Of a stretch of DNA of 59,578 nucleotides, positions 7,519-17,260 are shown one piece after another (position 1 is the first letter of the stretch; each line of letters begins with the position of its first letter). The position numbers and the translations under genes are program-made. The notes beneath the pieces are model-generated. The model was not told the DNA's origin and did no database searches. It saw only the letters and a program-made list of their open reading frames with translations. The DNA is from Paludibacteraceae bacterium (GTDB lineage: Bacteria > Bacteroidota > Bacteroidia > Bacteroidales > Paludibacteraceae), in contig JAFXPY010000005.1 of assembly GCA_017527495.1 (NCBI GenBank), forward strand, positions 1 to 59,578. Direction: 5' to 3'.

Positions 7519-9009
7519 TTAAAGAAACTTTTCCCATTTAGTGTCGAGCATTGAGCCTGTTTCGGCAAACTGGCGGTGCATTCCGAATGCAAGCGCGAGG
7601 TTGTGTTGTGTGTGCGCTTTTTTGCACAACGACAGGTATTCACGCAACATCGGTTTGTATTCCGGTGCAACACAGTTGTTGATTATCTCTTCTGCTCTTT
7701 GTATTGGGCTCTTGCCACGTAAATCGGCTATACCTTGTTCCGTAACTATCACCTTCACTGAGTGCTCAGAGTGGTCCAAGTGACTAACCATAGGCACAAA
7801 CGAGCTAATCAATCCGCCTTTGGCTGTACTTGGCGTGGTGTAGATACTGATATAAGCATTGCGGGTAAAATCACCGCTACCGCCGATACCATTCATCATC
7901 TTTGTGCCGAGCACGTGAGTTGAATTGATATTGCCATATATGTCGGCCTCAAGTGCGGTGTTGATTGTGATTAGTCCGAGACGGCGTGCCACTTCCGGGT
8001 TGTTGCTTATCTCTTGCGGGCGCAATACGATACGGCTGCGGAAAAAGTCGATATGGTCAACTATATCTTGCAGTTTGTCGGCTCCTACTGTGAGAGAACA
8101 CCCTGAAGCAAATGTTACACGGCCTTCCTTCATCAAGCCTACAACAGAGTCTTGAATAACTTCTGTGTACATAGTGAATGGAGGAATATGTGGATTTTCT
8201 CCTATTGCTCCAAGAACAGCATTTGCTATATTGCCAACGCCAGATTGAATAGGCAAGAATTCTTTTGGTATGCGGCCTGCCTTGATTTCATTTTCGAGGA
8301 AAAGAGCCACATTGGCACCAATCTTTTCTGTTGTCTCGTCAAGAGGTGTGAATTTGCCCACTTCGTTAGGACGATTGGTCTTTACTATAGCCACAATCTT
8401 TGCAGGATCTACCTTGATGCAGTCTGTACCTATACGGTCGCTGACATGATAGATAGGTATTTCGCGTCTTACCGGAGGATCGGCAGGCTCGTAAATATCG
8501 TGCAAACCACGCATTACAGCCGGCATAGCTTCGTTGAGTTCGATGATGATATGGTCGGCAAGGCGGCATATTGTTGGCATAATGCCGACGCCGGCTGTCG
8601 GTATGATCTCACCATCGTCGGTAACTTGACATGCTTCGATGATAGCAAATTTTGGTTTAGGCAAGAAACCATAGCGCAATTCTTGAGCGAGATGGCTCAG
8701 GTGCATGTCGAAATAGTGAGCGTCTTGGTTGTTAAGCTCTATGCGAAGGTCTTTGTTCGACTGATATGGAGTGCGGAAATCAATAGCATGTGCGCGTGCA
8801 AGCATGCCATCGCAAGAATCGCCGGTTGAAGCTCCGGTGTAAACGCCTATCTTGAACTCCTCGCCGCGGGCGTGAAATTCTTCGGCACGATGAGCAATGG
8901 CTGTAGGCACCTCCTTAGGTGCTCCGGCAGGAGTGAAACCACCCATACCGACTATATCGCCATTGTTGATTAACGCTGCAGCTTCTGCTGCAGAAACAAA
9001 TTTATACAT
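7519..9009 (-). CDS. Acetyl-CoA hydrolase/transferase family succinate CoA-transferase
   Basis: 496 residues, the usual length of the succinyl-CoA:acetate CoA-transferase (Cat1/SCACT) family. The enzymes move CoA between acetyl-, succinyl- or propionyl-CoA and free acids, giving short-chain acids in fermenters. Visible features are the N-terminal GDIVGMGGFTPAGAPKEVP, GIMPTICRLADHIIIELN, the catalytic-region glutamate in MYTEVIQDSVVGL, and the GIGGSGDFTRNA loop with SHLDHSEHSV near the end. It lies downstream of fba on the same strand with a terminator hairpin between, so some read-through may feed it. Exact acyl specificity cannot be read from sequence. Confidence 0.88.
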   Translation of the reverse strand: MYKFVSAAEAAALINNGDIVGMGGFTPAGAPKEVPTAIAHRAEEFHARGEEFKIGVYTGASTGDSCDGMLARAHAIDFRTPYQSNKDLRIELNNQDAHYFDMHLSHLAQELRYGFLPKPKFAIIEACQVTDDGEIIPTAGVGIMPTICRLADHIIIELNEAMPAVMRGLHDIYEPADPPVRREIPIYHVSDRIGTDCIKVDPAKIVAIVKTNRPNEVGKFTPLDETTEKIGANVALFLENEIKAGRIPKEFLPIQSGVGNIANAVLGAIGENPHIPPFTMYTEVIQDSVVGLMKEGRVTFASGCSLTVGADKLQDIVDHIDFFRSRIVLRPQEISNNPEVARRLGLITINTALEADIYGNINSTHVLGTKMMNGIGGSGDFTRNAYISIYTTPSTAKGGLISSFVPMVSHLDHSEHSVKVIVTEQGIADLRGKSPIQRAEEIINNCVAPEYKPMLREYLSLCKKAHTQHNLALAFGMHRQFAETGSMLDTKWEKFL

Positions 9010-9041
9010 TTTTTGAGTTGGATTTAATTGAAAAAGCCAAT

Positions 9042-9080
9042 CGGAGTATTCTGAATTATCTGATTATTCAGAACACTCCG
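9042..9080 (-). terminator. Terminator downstream of fba
   Basis: A 15-bp stem with one mismatch (9042-9056 with 9066-9080) and a 9-nt loop. On the minus strand it is followed shortly by a T5 run, giving an intrinsic terminator for fba upstream of the CoA-transferase gene. Confidence 0.65.
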
Positions 9081-9098
9081 AAATATAGCTAAATGTTT

Positions 9099-10097
9099 TT
9101 AGGCTTTTCCGTCTGAACCTAATACGTTTATGATTTTGTGACGATAGAGTTCTTCCATAAGGTCACGTGCCGGTCCGCAGTATTTGCGTGGGTCGAATTC
9201 TGCAGGTTTTTCTGCAAGCACTTTACGCACTGCTGCTGTAAATGCAAGACGGCTATCTGAGTCGATATTGATTTTGCAAACGGCTGATTTGGCGGCTTTA
9301 CGAAGTTGTTCTTCCGGAATACCTACTGCATCAGGCAATTTACCACCATTAGCATTGATGATGTCAACATATTCTTGTGGAACAGAGCTTGAGCCATGTA
9401 ATACGATTGGGAAGCCAGGCAGTTGCTTCATAATAGCATCAAGAACATCAAATGCTAATGGAGGAGGAACGAGGCGTCCTGTTTTCGGGTCGCGTGTGCA
9501 TTGTTCCGGTTTGAACTTATAAGCACCATGGCTTGTTCCGATTGAGATAGCAAGTGAGTCAACACCTGTCTTTGAAGTAAAGTCAATAACTTCTTCAGGT
9601 TTGGTGTAGTGGCTCTCTTCAGCTTGAACTTCGTCTTCAACGCCGGCAAGAACACCTAACTCACCTTCAACAGTAACATCAAATTGATGAGCATATTCAA
9701 CAACTTTGCGTGTCAGAGCAACATTCTCGTCGTATGGCAGACTTGAACCATCAATCATAACGCTTGAGAAGCCTAAGTCGATGCAGCTCTTGCAAAGCTC
9801 GAAGCTGTCACCATGGTCGAGGTGAAGAACGATTTGTGGTTTTTCCCAACCTAATTCTTTAGCGTACTCAACAGCACCTTGTGCCATGTAGCGCAAAAGG
9901 GTAGGATTGGCATAGTTGCGAGCACCTTTTGATACTTGCAGAATAACCGGTGATTTGGTTTCGGCAGCAGCTTTGATAATTGCTTGAAGTTGCTCCATGT
10001 TGTTGAAATTGAAGGCAGGAATGGCATAGCCTCCATTGATTGCCTTTGCAAACATTTCACGTGTGTTTACAAGGCCTAATTCTTTGTAAGATACCAT
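9099..10097 (-). CDS. fba: Class II fructose-1,6-bisphosphate aldolase
   Basis: 332 residues. This glycolytic TIM-barrel enzyme cleaves fructose-1,6-bisphosphate to DHAP and glyceraldehyde-3-phosphate using zinc. Metal and catalytic motifs are visible: HLDHGDSFELC (zinc His and catalytic Asp, about residue 92), VEGELGVLAGVED, SIGTSHGAYKF, and the phosphate loop VLHGSSSVPQE followed by KINIDSDSRLAF. A Bacteroidetes promoter sits about 50 nt upstream. The 3' hairpin separates it from the CoA-transferase gene. Confidence 0.95.
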   Translation of the reverse strand: MVSYKELGLVNTREMFAKAINGGYAIPAFNFNNMEQLQAIIKAAAETKSPVILQVSKGARNYANPTLLRYMAQGAVEYAKELGWEKPQIVLHLDHGDSFELCKSCIDLGFSSVMIDGSSLPYDENVALTRKVVEYAHQFDVTVEGELGVLAGVEDEVQAEESHYTKPEEVIDFTSKTGVDSLAISIGTSHGAYKFKPEQCTRDPKTGRLVPPPLAFDVLDAIMKQLPGFPIVLHGSSSVPQEYVDIINANGGKLPDAVGIPEEQLRKAAKSAVCKINIDSDSRLAFTAAVRKVLAEKPAEFDPRKYCGPARDLMEELYRHKIINVLGSDGKA

Positions 10098-10148
10098 AAT
10101 TGTTTATGTTTTTATTTGTTAGTATATGTTGTTATTTTATTTCCTATG

Positions 10149-10180
10149 CAAAGTTACAAAATTATTGTCATTTAAACAAA
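10149..10180 (-). promoter_or_regulatory. fba promoter
   Basis: The minus-strand -33 TTTG (10180-10177) and -7 TAACTTTG (10156-10149) are separated by 20 nt, matching the Bacteroidetes primary sigma consensus. Confidence 0.75.
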
Positions 10181-10199
10181 TCGACTGATTATTACCGCA

Positions 10200-12113
10200 T
10201 TAGTCGTTATAGAATTGCTCTAATTGTTCGTTGAATTGCTTCTTTTCAAGTGTTGTTGCCCACCGGCAAACTTTGGTTGTTATAGGTTGTATGTGTACGA
10301 GTACTTTTCTTCGTGGTCGGATGATGAATAGTAGTCCGATGGCCCTAAGTAATGTTTGCCCGAGAGGAGGTGAGGTGCGTCGTCCTTTTCTGCTCCAAAC
10401 GCTTCCCCAAAGACCATCAATCTTAACACCTAATACTTCAACTTTTTCCGGCAGCTGTTGGCAAACCTCATAGGCCAAGCGGCGGTTGCCGATAGTCTCT
10501 TTCCCGTCTGTTGTGATATGACCCGAGGGGTAGAAAATGATGTCGTTGTGTTCTTGAAGATTGCTGAGTACAATATTGTTTAGGCTCTTCACTTGATTGA
10601 CATCTTGTGAATTATGGGTGAGAGCAAGATCGGGGACTTCAACAGCATTCATCAAACCTAAAATATGTCTGACTATCATTCCGCTTTTCCAAAATCTACC
10701 ATCTACAAGCGGATACATTTTGTGGTCGTAAAACTCAGCAAAAATGATTATAGGGTCAATTATTGCTTGATGATTAGGTAAAATAAGGTGTGTGCGTTGG
10801 TTGTAGAGATGTTCCTTGCCTACAATTTTCACTTTGTAGCGCAGATGAAGAAGGTTTCTGACAGTGTAAGCAATCAGCGGACGATAGGTGAATATAGCGT
10901 AAATGCTTGCCGCAAATAGTCCGATTGCAAGCATAAGGAACATAGCATGTTGCGGATAGATATTGCTGATTACACTATATGTTATAGACGCAATAAAGAT
11001 TGCAAAGAACGAAATTTGGTTGAAATAAGCAAGTATAACATTTAGCTCTTCGTTTTTCACTATTCGTTGTATTTCGGCATCAAGGGGAACTTTAAAGAAT
11101 CCACCTATTATCGATAATGCAAGCAGAAGGATAGCATAAAGCCATGTCTGCATCGGCACGACAGCAAACATAACAACAAGAATGGCAGACATCAACACTC
11201 CGTAGAGAGGTACTCTGCCTAATTCAAACTTCTTTTTACCTATAGCACCAGCAATGACACATCCTATGCTTACGCCGATGGCTGTCAGTGCAACCATGAG
11301 TCCTGCCGCAGTGTCGTCAAGATTCATCTCGTCTTTGCAAAAGACAAGCAATCCCATCTGCATTGTTGCAGCAAACCACCAGAACACACTCAGCACATAT
11401 ATGATTGAGTTAAGTCCTCTATGACGCCTTGCAATATCATGTGCTTCTTTGGCATAAACAAAAGGATTGAGTGCCGAGACAAGTTTCTGCACTTTGGAAA
11501 CATCTCCTGAATAATCGGAGGCGTAATTGGATTCCGTGAACTGCTGCGGAACTTTAATCAAATAAGCAGATGTGATGCCTAAACATGCCAAAATAATCAG
11601 TACGCTTGAGCATTGCAATTCATTCATTCCAAATGTACCAATCATCAAAGAGGCAAGCACGGTGCCAAGCAACATACCTCCAAAGCTGGCAGCTTCCATA
11701 CCCCCCATGCCATTGCTTACGTTTTCCACGCCTCCTATTTCCCTGATTAAGCCATATTTGGCGGGGCTATATAGCGAGCTTTGAAGACCCATGAGAAGAA
11801 GTGCTGTTATGATTAGAGGAAGGTTATGAATATAGAATCCAATAGATGCAATACTGACTATCGGAACTTCGCACCATTTGGCTACTATGACGACATTTCG
11901 TTTCCCATACTTTTCTGCCAAACGATTGGCAATAGGCGAACAGAATATATAAGGAACGACGATTGCAGCACCTGCAATAGCGATGTATATTGATTGCATG
12001 CCGACATCTGCTATCCATTGTGTTACGAAAAGTAACGCTAACATTTTCTGGTAGTTATCGTTCAGTGTTCCCAGAAAATTGGTTGTGAATAGTGCTGCAA
12101 ATCGTTTGTTCAT
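10200..12113 (-). CDS. MFS transporter fused to PlsC-type acyltransferase
   Basis: 637 residues. Residues 1 to about 420 form an MFS transporter with about 12 helices resembling LplT (TNFLGTLNDNYQKM, YSPAKYGLIREI). Residues about 430-637 form a glycerolipid acyltransferase with the catalytic H(X4)D box NHQAIIDPI and FYPSGH. LplT and Aas proteins import and re-acylate lysophospholipids, so flipping plus acylation in one chain is the likely job. The AMP-binding acyl-ACP synthetase domain found in the three-domain relatives is absent; the protein ends shortly after the acyltransferase. It lies 22 nt downstream of clpC on the same strand. Confidence 0.82.
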   Translation of the reverse strand: MNKRFAALFTTNFLGTLNDNYQKMLALLFVTQWIADVGMQSIYIAIAGAAIVVPYIFCSPIANRLAEKYGKRNVVIVAKWCEVPIVSIASIGFYIHNLPLIITALLLMGLQSSLYSPAKYGLIREIGGVENVSNGMGGMEAASFGGMLLGTVLASLMIGTFGMNELQCSSVLIILACLGITSAYLIKVPQQFTESNYASDYSGDVSKVQKLVSALNPFVYAKEAHDIARRHRGLNSIIYVLSVFWWFAATMQMGLLVFCKDEMNLDDTAAGLMVALTAIGVSIGCVIAGAIGKKKFELGRVPLYGVLMSAILVVMFAVVPMQTWLYAILLLALSIIGGFFKVPLDAEIQRIVKNEELNVILAYFNQISFFAIFIASITYSVISNIYPQHAMFLMLAIGLFAASIYAIFTYRPLIAYTVRNLLHLRYKVKIVGKEHLYNQRTHLILPNHQAIIDPIIIFAEFYDHKMYPLVDGRFWKSGMIVRHILGLMNAVEVPDLALTHNSQDVNQVKSLNNIVLSNLQEHNDIIFYPSGHITTDGKETIGNRRLAYEVCQQLPEKVEVLGVKIDGLWGSVWSRKGRRTSPPLGQTLLRAIGLLFIIRPRRKVLVHIQPITTKVCRWATTLEKKQFNEQLEQFYND

Positions 12114-12135
12114 GGTCTTTTGTTGCTTTTTGTTT

Positions 12136-14610
12136 TTACTCGACGACTACGGCTTTTGTTGTGTCGTCGTGTTTTTGAAGCTCTATTGTTTTTCCTTGTT
12201 CTATCTTGCCTTCAAGAAGTATATCGGTCAGTGCTCCTTCGGCATATTTTTGAATAGCTCGTTTGAGTGGTCGGGCACCATATTGCACATCGTAACCTTT
12301 GTCAGCAATAAAGTCTTTTGCCTCGGCTGTTAGTCGAAGAGAATAGCCCATTTTGTTGACTCTATCGTAGAGACCTGCAAGTTCGAGGTCAATGATTTGG
12401 TGTATAGAGTCACGCGACAGTTGGTCGAACATAATGACTTCGTCAATACGATTGAGGAACTCAGGTTGGAAATGTTTGTTGAGTTCTTTGCGTATTATGC
12501 TTTCTGCATTGGCATTTGTGAGGTCAAGCGAGCTTGAGAAGCCAATTCCTTTGCCGAAGTCCTTGACCTGTTTTGAGCCGACATTAGAGGTCATGATTAT
12601 AATTGTATTTTTGAAATCAATAAACCTTCCGAGAGAGTCGGTCAGTCTGCCTTCGTCCATAACTTGCAAAAGAATGTTATACACATCAGGGTGTGCCTTT
12701 TCCATTTCGTCGAAAAGCACGATAGAATAAGGTTTGCGTCGCACTTTTTCTGTCAGTTGTCCACCCTCTTCGTAGCCAACATATCCCGGAGGCGCACCGG
12801 TGAGGCGACTGACGGAGAATTTTTCCATGTATTCGCTCATGTCAATGCGAATTATGGCATCGCGACTTCCAAACATCTCTTCTGCCAGACATTGCGCCAA
12901 GTGTGTTTTGCCAACACCCGTCGGACCGAGAAACAGAAATGTACCGATAGGCTTTTTCGGATCTTTAAGCCCGAGACGACTTCGCTGGATACTTTTTACT
13001 ATTTCTGTTATGGCGCGGTCTTGACCGATAACCTTGGTTTGAAGTTTGGCAGCCATATTGCGTAACTTGTCGTTTTCGGCTTGTGCTATGCGTTGAACAG
13101 GAACGCCGGACATAAGGCTTACAACACCGGCTATATCCTCTTCGCCTATTTCAACAGGTCTGTCTTGTTCTTCTTTTTTCCAACGTGCTGTTTCTGCTTG
13201 AAGAGCGAGTTGTAAATCTTGTTCTTTGTCGCGCAATGCTATGGCTTTTTCGTAGTCGTGGTTGGCAAGTACTTTTTCTGTCTCAGACTTTATATCTTCT
13301 ATTTTATGTTCAAGTTCATTGATAGATTGAGGAACTCTGACAGCACTCACATGTGCTTTTGCACCGGCTTCATCCATTGCGTCAAGAGCTTTGTCCGGGA
13401 AAGCACGATCGGAAATATAGCGGGCAGTAAGCTCAACGCATGCTTTTATTGCATTCTGAGAATAACGAACATTATGATATTTTTCGTAATATGGTGCAAT
13501 TTGTGTGAGTATTTGCAGAGTCTCTTCTTTTGTTGTGGGGTTGACAATGATTTTCTGGAATCGTCTTTCGAGAGCTCCGTCTTTTTCAATGCTTGTGCGA
13601 TATTCGTTGAGTGTTGTAGAGCCAATACATTGTATCTCACCTCTTGAAAGAGCCGGTTTGAGCATATTTGCAGCGTCAAGCGAGCCACTTGCCCCACCCG
13701 CACCGATGATAGTGTGTATTTCGTCAATAAACAAAATCACTTCAGGGTGTGCCTTGAGCTCGTTGATAATGGCTTCCATGCGCTCTTCAAATTGACCGCG
13801 ATATTTTGTACCCGAAACTATATGCGACATGTCAAGCGCTACAATGCGTTTGTCGTAGAGCACATGATTGACATTTTTTTGGGCTATACGTAGCGCAAGA
13901 CCTTCAACGATAGCAGACTTCCCTACTCCTGGTTCACCGATAAGTACAGGGTTGTTTTTCTTTCTGCGCGAGAGGATTTGCACTATGCGTTCTATCTCGT
14001 TATTTCTGCCAATCACGGGGTCTATCTTTCCCTCGTTGGCTTTCTTTGTGAGGTCTGTACCGAAAGTGTCGAGAGCCGGTGTGGCACTGTTTTTTGACGA
14101 TTTGGTTGCTGTATGTGTTTTTTCCGATGGTGCATCATCATCGTTTTCTTCAACATATTCAGCTGACGCCTTAGGCTTTTGTGACGGCTTGATGTTGCTC
14201 ATAACGTCGTCGTAAGAGATATCGTGATTGTTGAGAATTTCAGCTGCCGTTGATTCTCCATCTTTGAGTAACGCAAGCAAGAGGTGCTCGGCATCGTCTT
14301 CTTTTGATTTCAATGCGAGAGCTTCCAAGTCCATTAAGTGTATAATACGTTCTGTCATACGAGTAAATTTCAGGTTGTCGCCTTCTGTCGGAGTATGATT
14401 GCCGATGATAAGCGATTTGTCAAGTTCTTGTTTGAGTTGTTTGATTTCGTCGTCAGTATGTTTTTTTGCTATGGCGTTATAGGCCTTGCCTCTGCCAAGT
14501 CGAAGTATGCCAAGCAAGAGATGTTCCGGTTCGACGCTTTCGTTTCCAAGTCGTTTAGCCTCCTGCTTAGAGTAAATAATGATTTTCGTTAAGTCTTCAG
14601 AGTATAACAT
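12136..14610 (-). CDS. clpC: AAA+ unfoldase ClpC (ATP-binding subunit of Clp protease)
   Basis: 824 residues. A double Clp_N repeat (about 1-145) is followed by an acidic/Ser-rich linker. AAA module D1 carries Walker [14 protein letters not shown], then comes a short coiled middle domain ([34 protein letters not shown]), and AAA module D2 carries [12 protein letters not shown]. The short middle domain separates ClpC from the longer-armed ClpB. The GKGIGFSS loop in D2 resembles the IGF-type loop that docks ClpP. It unfolds proteins for ClpP degradation in the cytosol. The clpP gene is not in the window. Confidence 0.88.
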   Translation of the reverse strand: MLYSEDLTKIIIYSKQEAKRLGNESVEPEHLLLGILRLGRGKAYNAIAKKHTDDEIKQLKQELDKSLIIGNHTPTEGDNLKFTRMTERIIHLMDLEALALKSKEDDAEHLLLALLKDGESTAAEILNNHDISYDDVMSNIKPSQKPKASAEYVEENDDDAPSEKTHTATKSSKNSATPALDTFGTDLTKKANEGKIDPVIGRNNEIERIVQILSRRKKNNPVLIGEPGVGKSAIVEGLALRIAQKNVNHVLYDKRIVALDMSHIVSGTKYRGQFEERMEAIINELKAHPEVILFIDEIHTIIGAGGASGSLDAANMLKPALSRGEIQCIGSTTLNEYRTSIEKDGALERRFQKIIVNPTTKEETLQILTQIAPYYEKYHNVRYSQNAIKACVELTARYISDRAFPDKALDAMDEAGAKAHVSAVRVPQSINELEHKIEDIKSETEKVLANHDYEKAIALRDKEQDLQLALQAETARWKKEEQDRPVEIGEEDIAGVVSLMSGVPVQRIAQAENDKLRNMAAKLQTKVIGQDRAITEIVKSIQRSRLGLKDPKKPIGTFLFLGPTGVGKTHLAQCLAEEMFGSRDAIIRIDMSEYMEKFSVSRLTGAPPGYVGYEEGGQLTEKVRRKPYSIVLFDEMEKAHPDVYNILLQVMDEGRLTDSLGRFIDFKNTIIIMTSNVGSKQVKDFGKGIGFSSSLDLTNANAESIIRKELNKHFQPEFLNRIDEVIMFDQLSRDSIHQIIDLELAGLYDRVNKMGYSLRLTAEAKDFIADKGYDVQYGARPLKRAIQKYAEGALTDILLEGKIEQGKTIELQKHDDTTKAVVVE

Positions 14611-14637
14611 TGTGTTCTAATTTTGTACCTTAAAAAA

Positions 14638-16539
14638 TTAATCAAAAAAGTTCCATGATACTCCTGCCGAAAAAACAGGGGGATTCTTTGGGTAATTGAC
14701 CATCGAATAGTATTCATGGTTGGGCCAAAAATATTTATTGAAGTGAGTAAATTGTGCAAAAAACTTCGCTTTTTTAAGTTTGAAATTTGCATAAACACTC
14801 ATTATAGGGTAATTTCCGATTTTCTGTATGTCTTGCATGCAAAATTGTCCTGTTGCAGGGTTGAGCAAAGGTGCATAATAGGCAGTATTATAGCGCAAGT
14901 CAACGCCCCATTGTACATGAAGCACCTTAGCCCAAACATCGTGATAGTAGATATTTGTGTAAAGTGCAACATCGGGCAAAGGCAGACACTCCGACGAGCT
15001 ATGTTGCCAAACAACCTCATTTTCCCAGCCAAAACGTTTGGTGTGAACATTGGCTACTGCTCCTACGGCAACCACTTGTACATTTTTGTCTTGTTGCTGT
15101 GGCAATCCATAGGTGTCGAAATAGATTAGTCTTGTAATGTTTTCAAAGTGCGCATTGGCTTTGAGAGTTATCCATTTGCTCGGATAGACCACTTCTCCAC
15201 CGACTCGGAAAATGTATGTCTTTTGGAAATTATTGTTCCATACAAAGTGATTTGACCTGTAGTTTTGCAAGAAAAAGTTAGGTTGCTCGTTGTTAAATCT
15301 CACTTTTGCTGCAATCTGCAGAGAGTCTTTTCCTGCCGGTATGATGCCTTCAAGTTTGCCATCAACACTAAATTCGCCTAATTTATAACCCAAAAGGTAG
15401 ATGTCTCCTCCAAAATCATAATGTATCCATCGCCCTTGCTTCTTGAACAATCGCCCGCCAACTTTAATGTTGTGATGCCATGCTGAGGTGTCAATATAGC
15501 GAGCTGTATCGATGTCGGTTACAATATTGCCATACCTCTCGGCTTCATAATCTGCATATACTATGGCCCCAAATTTCAACCACTTATTGAATGCTTCTTC
15601 AAATGTTACGGCAAGTGTGTTGTCAATGCGAAGTAGGTTTGTTGAGTCATGCGTATAGGCCTTGTCATAATACGAGTGTTGCCAAATAGTGGTATCGTTG
15701 GTTTTCTCCATGTAACGTTTAGTGGCTCGGTTGATCTCAATAGTATGGAGAAAAGTAGTTACTGGAATATATTCGGTTACAATAGAATCGGGAGCTATCT
15801 CTTTTTGCTTTTCTATACAAATACTATACCGTTGGTTAAAAAACATTGAATATGTCTTAATCCATGACATTCCTGACAAAATGTACGGATAATCATAGGT
15901 ATAGAGTTCGGAAGACATGTATTCTTCAATATCTTTTATACCTCCATTTTCAAAGTTTTGCAAGTTGTTGAACATCACGGACCCGTGGCAACTATATCGA
16001 TTGCCGTTGTATGATGCCCAAATTGCACCATTGAATCGTTTACCGGCTTGATTGGCATATAGTCCGACTGAATTCTTATAGTCGAGCGAAATACCGAGAT
16101 TGGTCTGTTTGTTAAAGTTACCCGTAAAGTGAAAACTCAAGTCGTTTTCTTCTCTATAGGTAGTAAAACCCTTTCGATAAGAAATATTAGAGTAAGGCGT
16201 TGTTGTATTGTAGTATCTAATATCTTTAGGCTCAATCAGATATGGAATATAAGCTTGTCCAAACAAGAAATCAGAATGTTTAGTTCGCAGAAAATAAAGT
16301 TGAGTCTGTATCGGGCTGATTAAGTTGCCGTTCCATGTGTTGGCAATTGAGTATTTGTTGTTTATGTTGAGCTGTGCATAATTGCGCCATGCTGTGTCGG
16401 GGGCAACGGAATCTGCTATTGCCAAACCATTTTCCAATTGCCAAGAGCGTATGATTGTGGGTATAGTGTCTTTCCTTGCTGCCCGAACAGAGGTAGAAAA
16501 GATAAAAAACAAACATAATATGTAGGCAAAACGTTTCAA
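14638..16539 (-). CDS. Outer-membrane beta-barrel, putative porin family
   Basis: 633 residues. A signal peptide (MKRFAYILCLFFIFSTSVRA) is followed by a long run of alternating aromatic/polar beta strands and a C-terminal aromatic end, WNFFD, as in outer membrane barrels. The segment YSNISYRKGF...REENDLSFHFTGNFNKQTNLG is characteristic of the Bacteroidetes putative porin (Porin_10-like) family. A transport substrate cannot be assigned. It has its own promoter and lies 27 nt upstream of clpC on the same strand. Confidence 0.78.
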   Translation of the reverse strand: MKRFAYILCLFFIFSTSVRAARKDTIPTIIRSWQLENGLAIADSVAPDTAWRNYAQLNINNKYSIANTWNGNLISPIQTQLYFLRTKHSDFLFGQAYIPYLIEPKDIRYYNTTTPYSNISYRKGFTTYREENDLSFHFTGNFNKQTNLGISLDYKNSVGLYANQAGKRFNGAIWASYNGNRYSCHGSVMFNNLQNFENGGIKDIEEYMSSELYTYDYPYILSGMSWIKTYSMFFNQRYSICIEKQKEIAPDSIVTEYIPVTTFLHTIEINRATKRYMEKTNDTTIWQHSYYDKAYTHDSTNLLRIDNTLAVTFEEAFNKWLKFGAIVYADYEAERYGNIVTDIDTARYIDTSAWHHNIKVGGRLFKKQGRWIHYDFGGDIYLLGYKLGEFSVDGKLEGIIPAGKDSLQIAAKVRFNNEQPNFFLQNYRSNHFVWNNNFQKTYIFRVGGEVVYPSKWITLKANAHFENITRLIYFDTYGLPQQQDKNVQVVAVGAVANVHTKRFGWENEVVWQHSSSECLPLPDVALYTNIYYHDVWAKVLHVQWGVDLRYNTAYYAPLLNPATGQFCMQDIQKIGNYPIMSVYANFKLKKAKFFAQFTHFNKYFWPNHEYYSMVNYPKNPPVFSAGVSWNFFD

Positions 16540-16596
16540 AAAAAGCTTATGTTAAAAATTAGTAGTAAGAAATGTGGCTAATTAGCAATTAACTTG

Positions 16597-16628
16597 CAAA
16601 ATTACAATAATTTTAGCACTTCTCAAAA
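16597..16628 (-). promoter_or_regulatory. Porin gene promoter
   Basis: Minus-strand TTTTG (16628-16624) and TAATTTTG (16604-16597) with a 19-nt spacer lie about 58 nt upstream of the porin start. The remainder of the 16540-16786 gap holds only this promoter and the terminator at 16739-16763; nothing else was seen. Confidence 0.75.
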
Positions 16629-16738
16629 TTTATTAACGCAAAAGGCGTAATATTCTGCTATTTGACTTCTATGATGGAATTTTCAAGCTTGGAGAATTTG
16701 TATGTTTCGGTATCATGCGCCTTATTGAATAAAAAAAA

Positions 16739-16763
16739 CGAGGGGAAGCAATTGCCCCCCTCG
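16739..16763 (-). terminator. Intrinsic terminator of the lpx-pepD-lipoprotein unit
   Basis: The CGAGGGG/CCCCTCG stem continues into a GCAATTGC palindrome and, on the minus strand, is followed directly by T8 (16738-16731). This is the clearest factor-independent terminator in the left half. Confidence 0.85.
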
Positions 16764-16786
16764 TTGATAGATAGATAAAATTTCAA

Positions 16787-17236
16787 TTATCTTCTTTTTC
16801 TTGTAGATGAAGCTTGGTTTGCTGCGGCTGCTTCTGCTGCTGCTTGTTGTGCTTGGTTTACAACTTTTGCTGCTTGTACATCAGCTGCTCGCGGAGCAAT
16901 AGCCGGTTTGGCCGGCTCAACAGGTTTGGCTGTTTCTGTTTTTGCTGTTTTTGTGGTCTTTGTAGCTTTGGCTTTTACTGCGGCGGCTGCTTCTGCAGCT
17001 GCAACAGAGTCTTCAAATGCTTTTTGGATTGAGTCTGCACGGAGTGAATCAAGCAAAGCTTGTTGAGCTGCAGCCTCAGCTTCTACTGCTGCAATAGAGT
17101 CAGCTACACGCTGAGCTGCTTCAGCAGCTGCGATAGAATCTGCTTCATGTTGTGCCTTTTCTGCAGCTTTATTGCCACATGATGTTATGCCGATTGTCAA
17201 CACTGCTGACAGGGCAATAAATAATACCTTTTTCAT
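16787..17236 (-). CDS. Small Ala-rich coiled lipoprotein
   Basis: 149 residues. A signal peptide ends in the lipobox ITSC (Cys 20), followed by a long Ala/Glu/Asp-rich stretch with repeated DSIAA-type units (ADSIAAAEAAQRVADSIAAV and so on) that should form an alpha-helical rod. A Lys/Thr-rich segment, a Pro-rich linker (AKPVEPAKPAIAP) and a basic tail STRKRR follow. No family was recognised. It is probably periplasm-facing, tethered to a membrane, and may contact peptidoglycan or act as a spacer; that is inference. It is the last gene before the strong terminator. Confidence 0.7.
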   Translation of the reverse strand: MKKVLFIALSAVLTIGITSCGNKAAEKAQHEADSIAAAEAAQRVADSIAAVEAEAAAQQALLDSLRADSIQKAFEDSVAAAEAAAAVKAKATKTTKTAKTETAKPVEPAKPAIAPRAADVQAAKVVNQAQQAAAEAAAANQASSTRKRR

Positions 17237-17260
17237 TGTTTTAAATGTTGTTTAAATTGT

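Noticed and set aside
8152-8829. 225-codon plus-strand ORF
   Set aside because: It lies wholly antisense to the CoA-transferase gene, whose motifs are complete; the translation has no recognisable domain.
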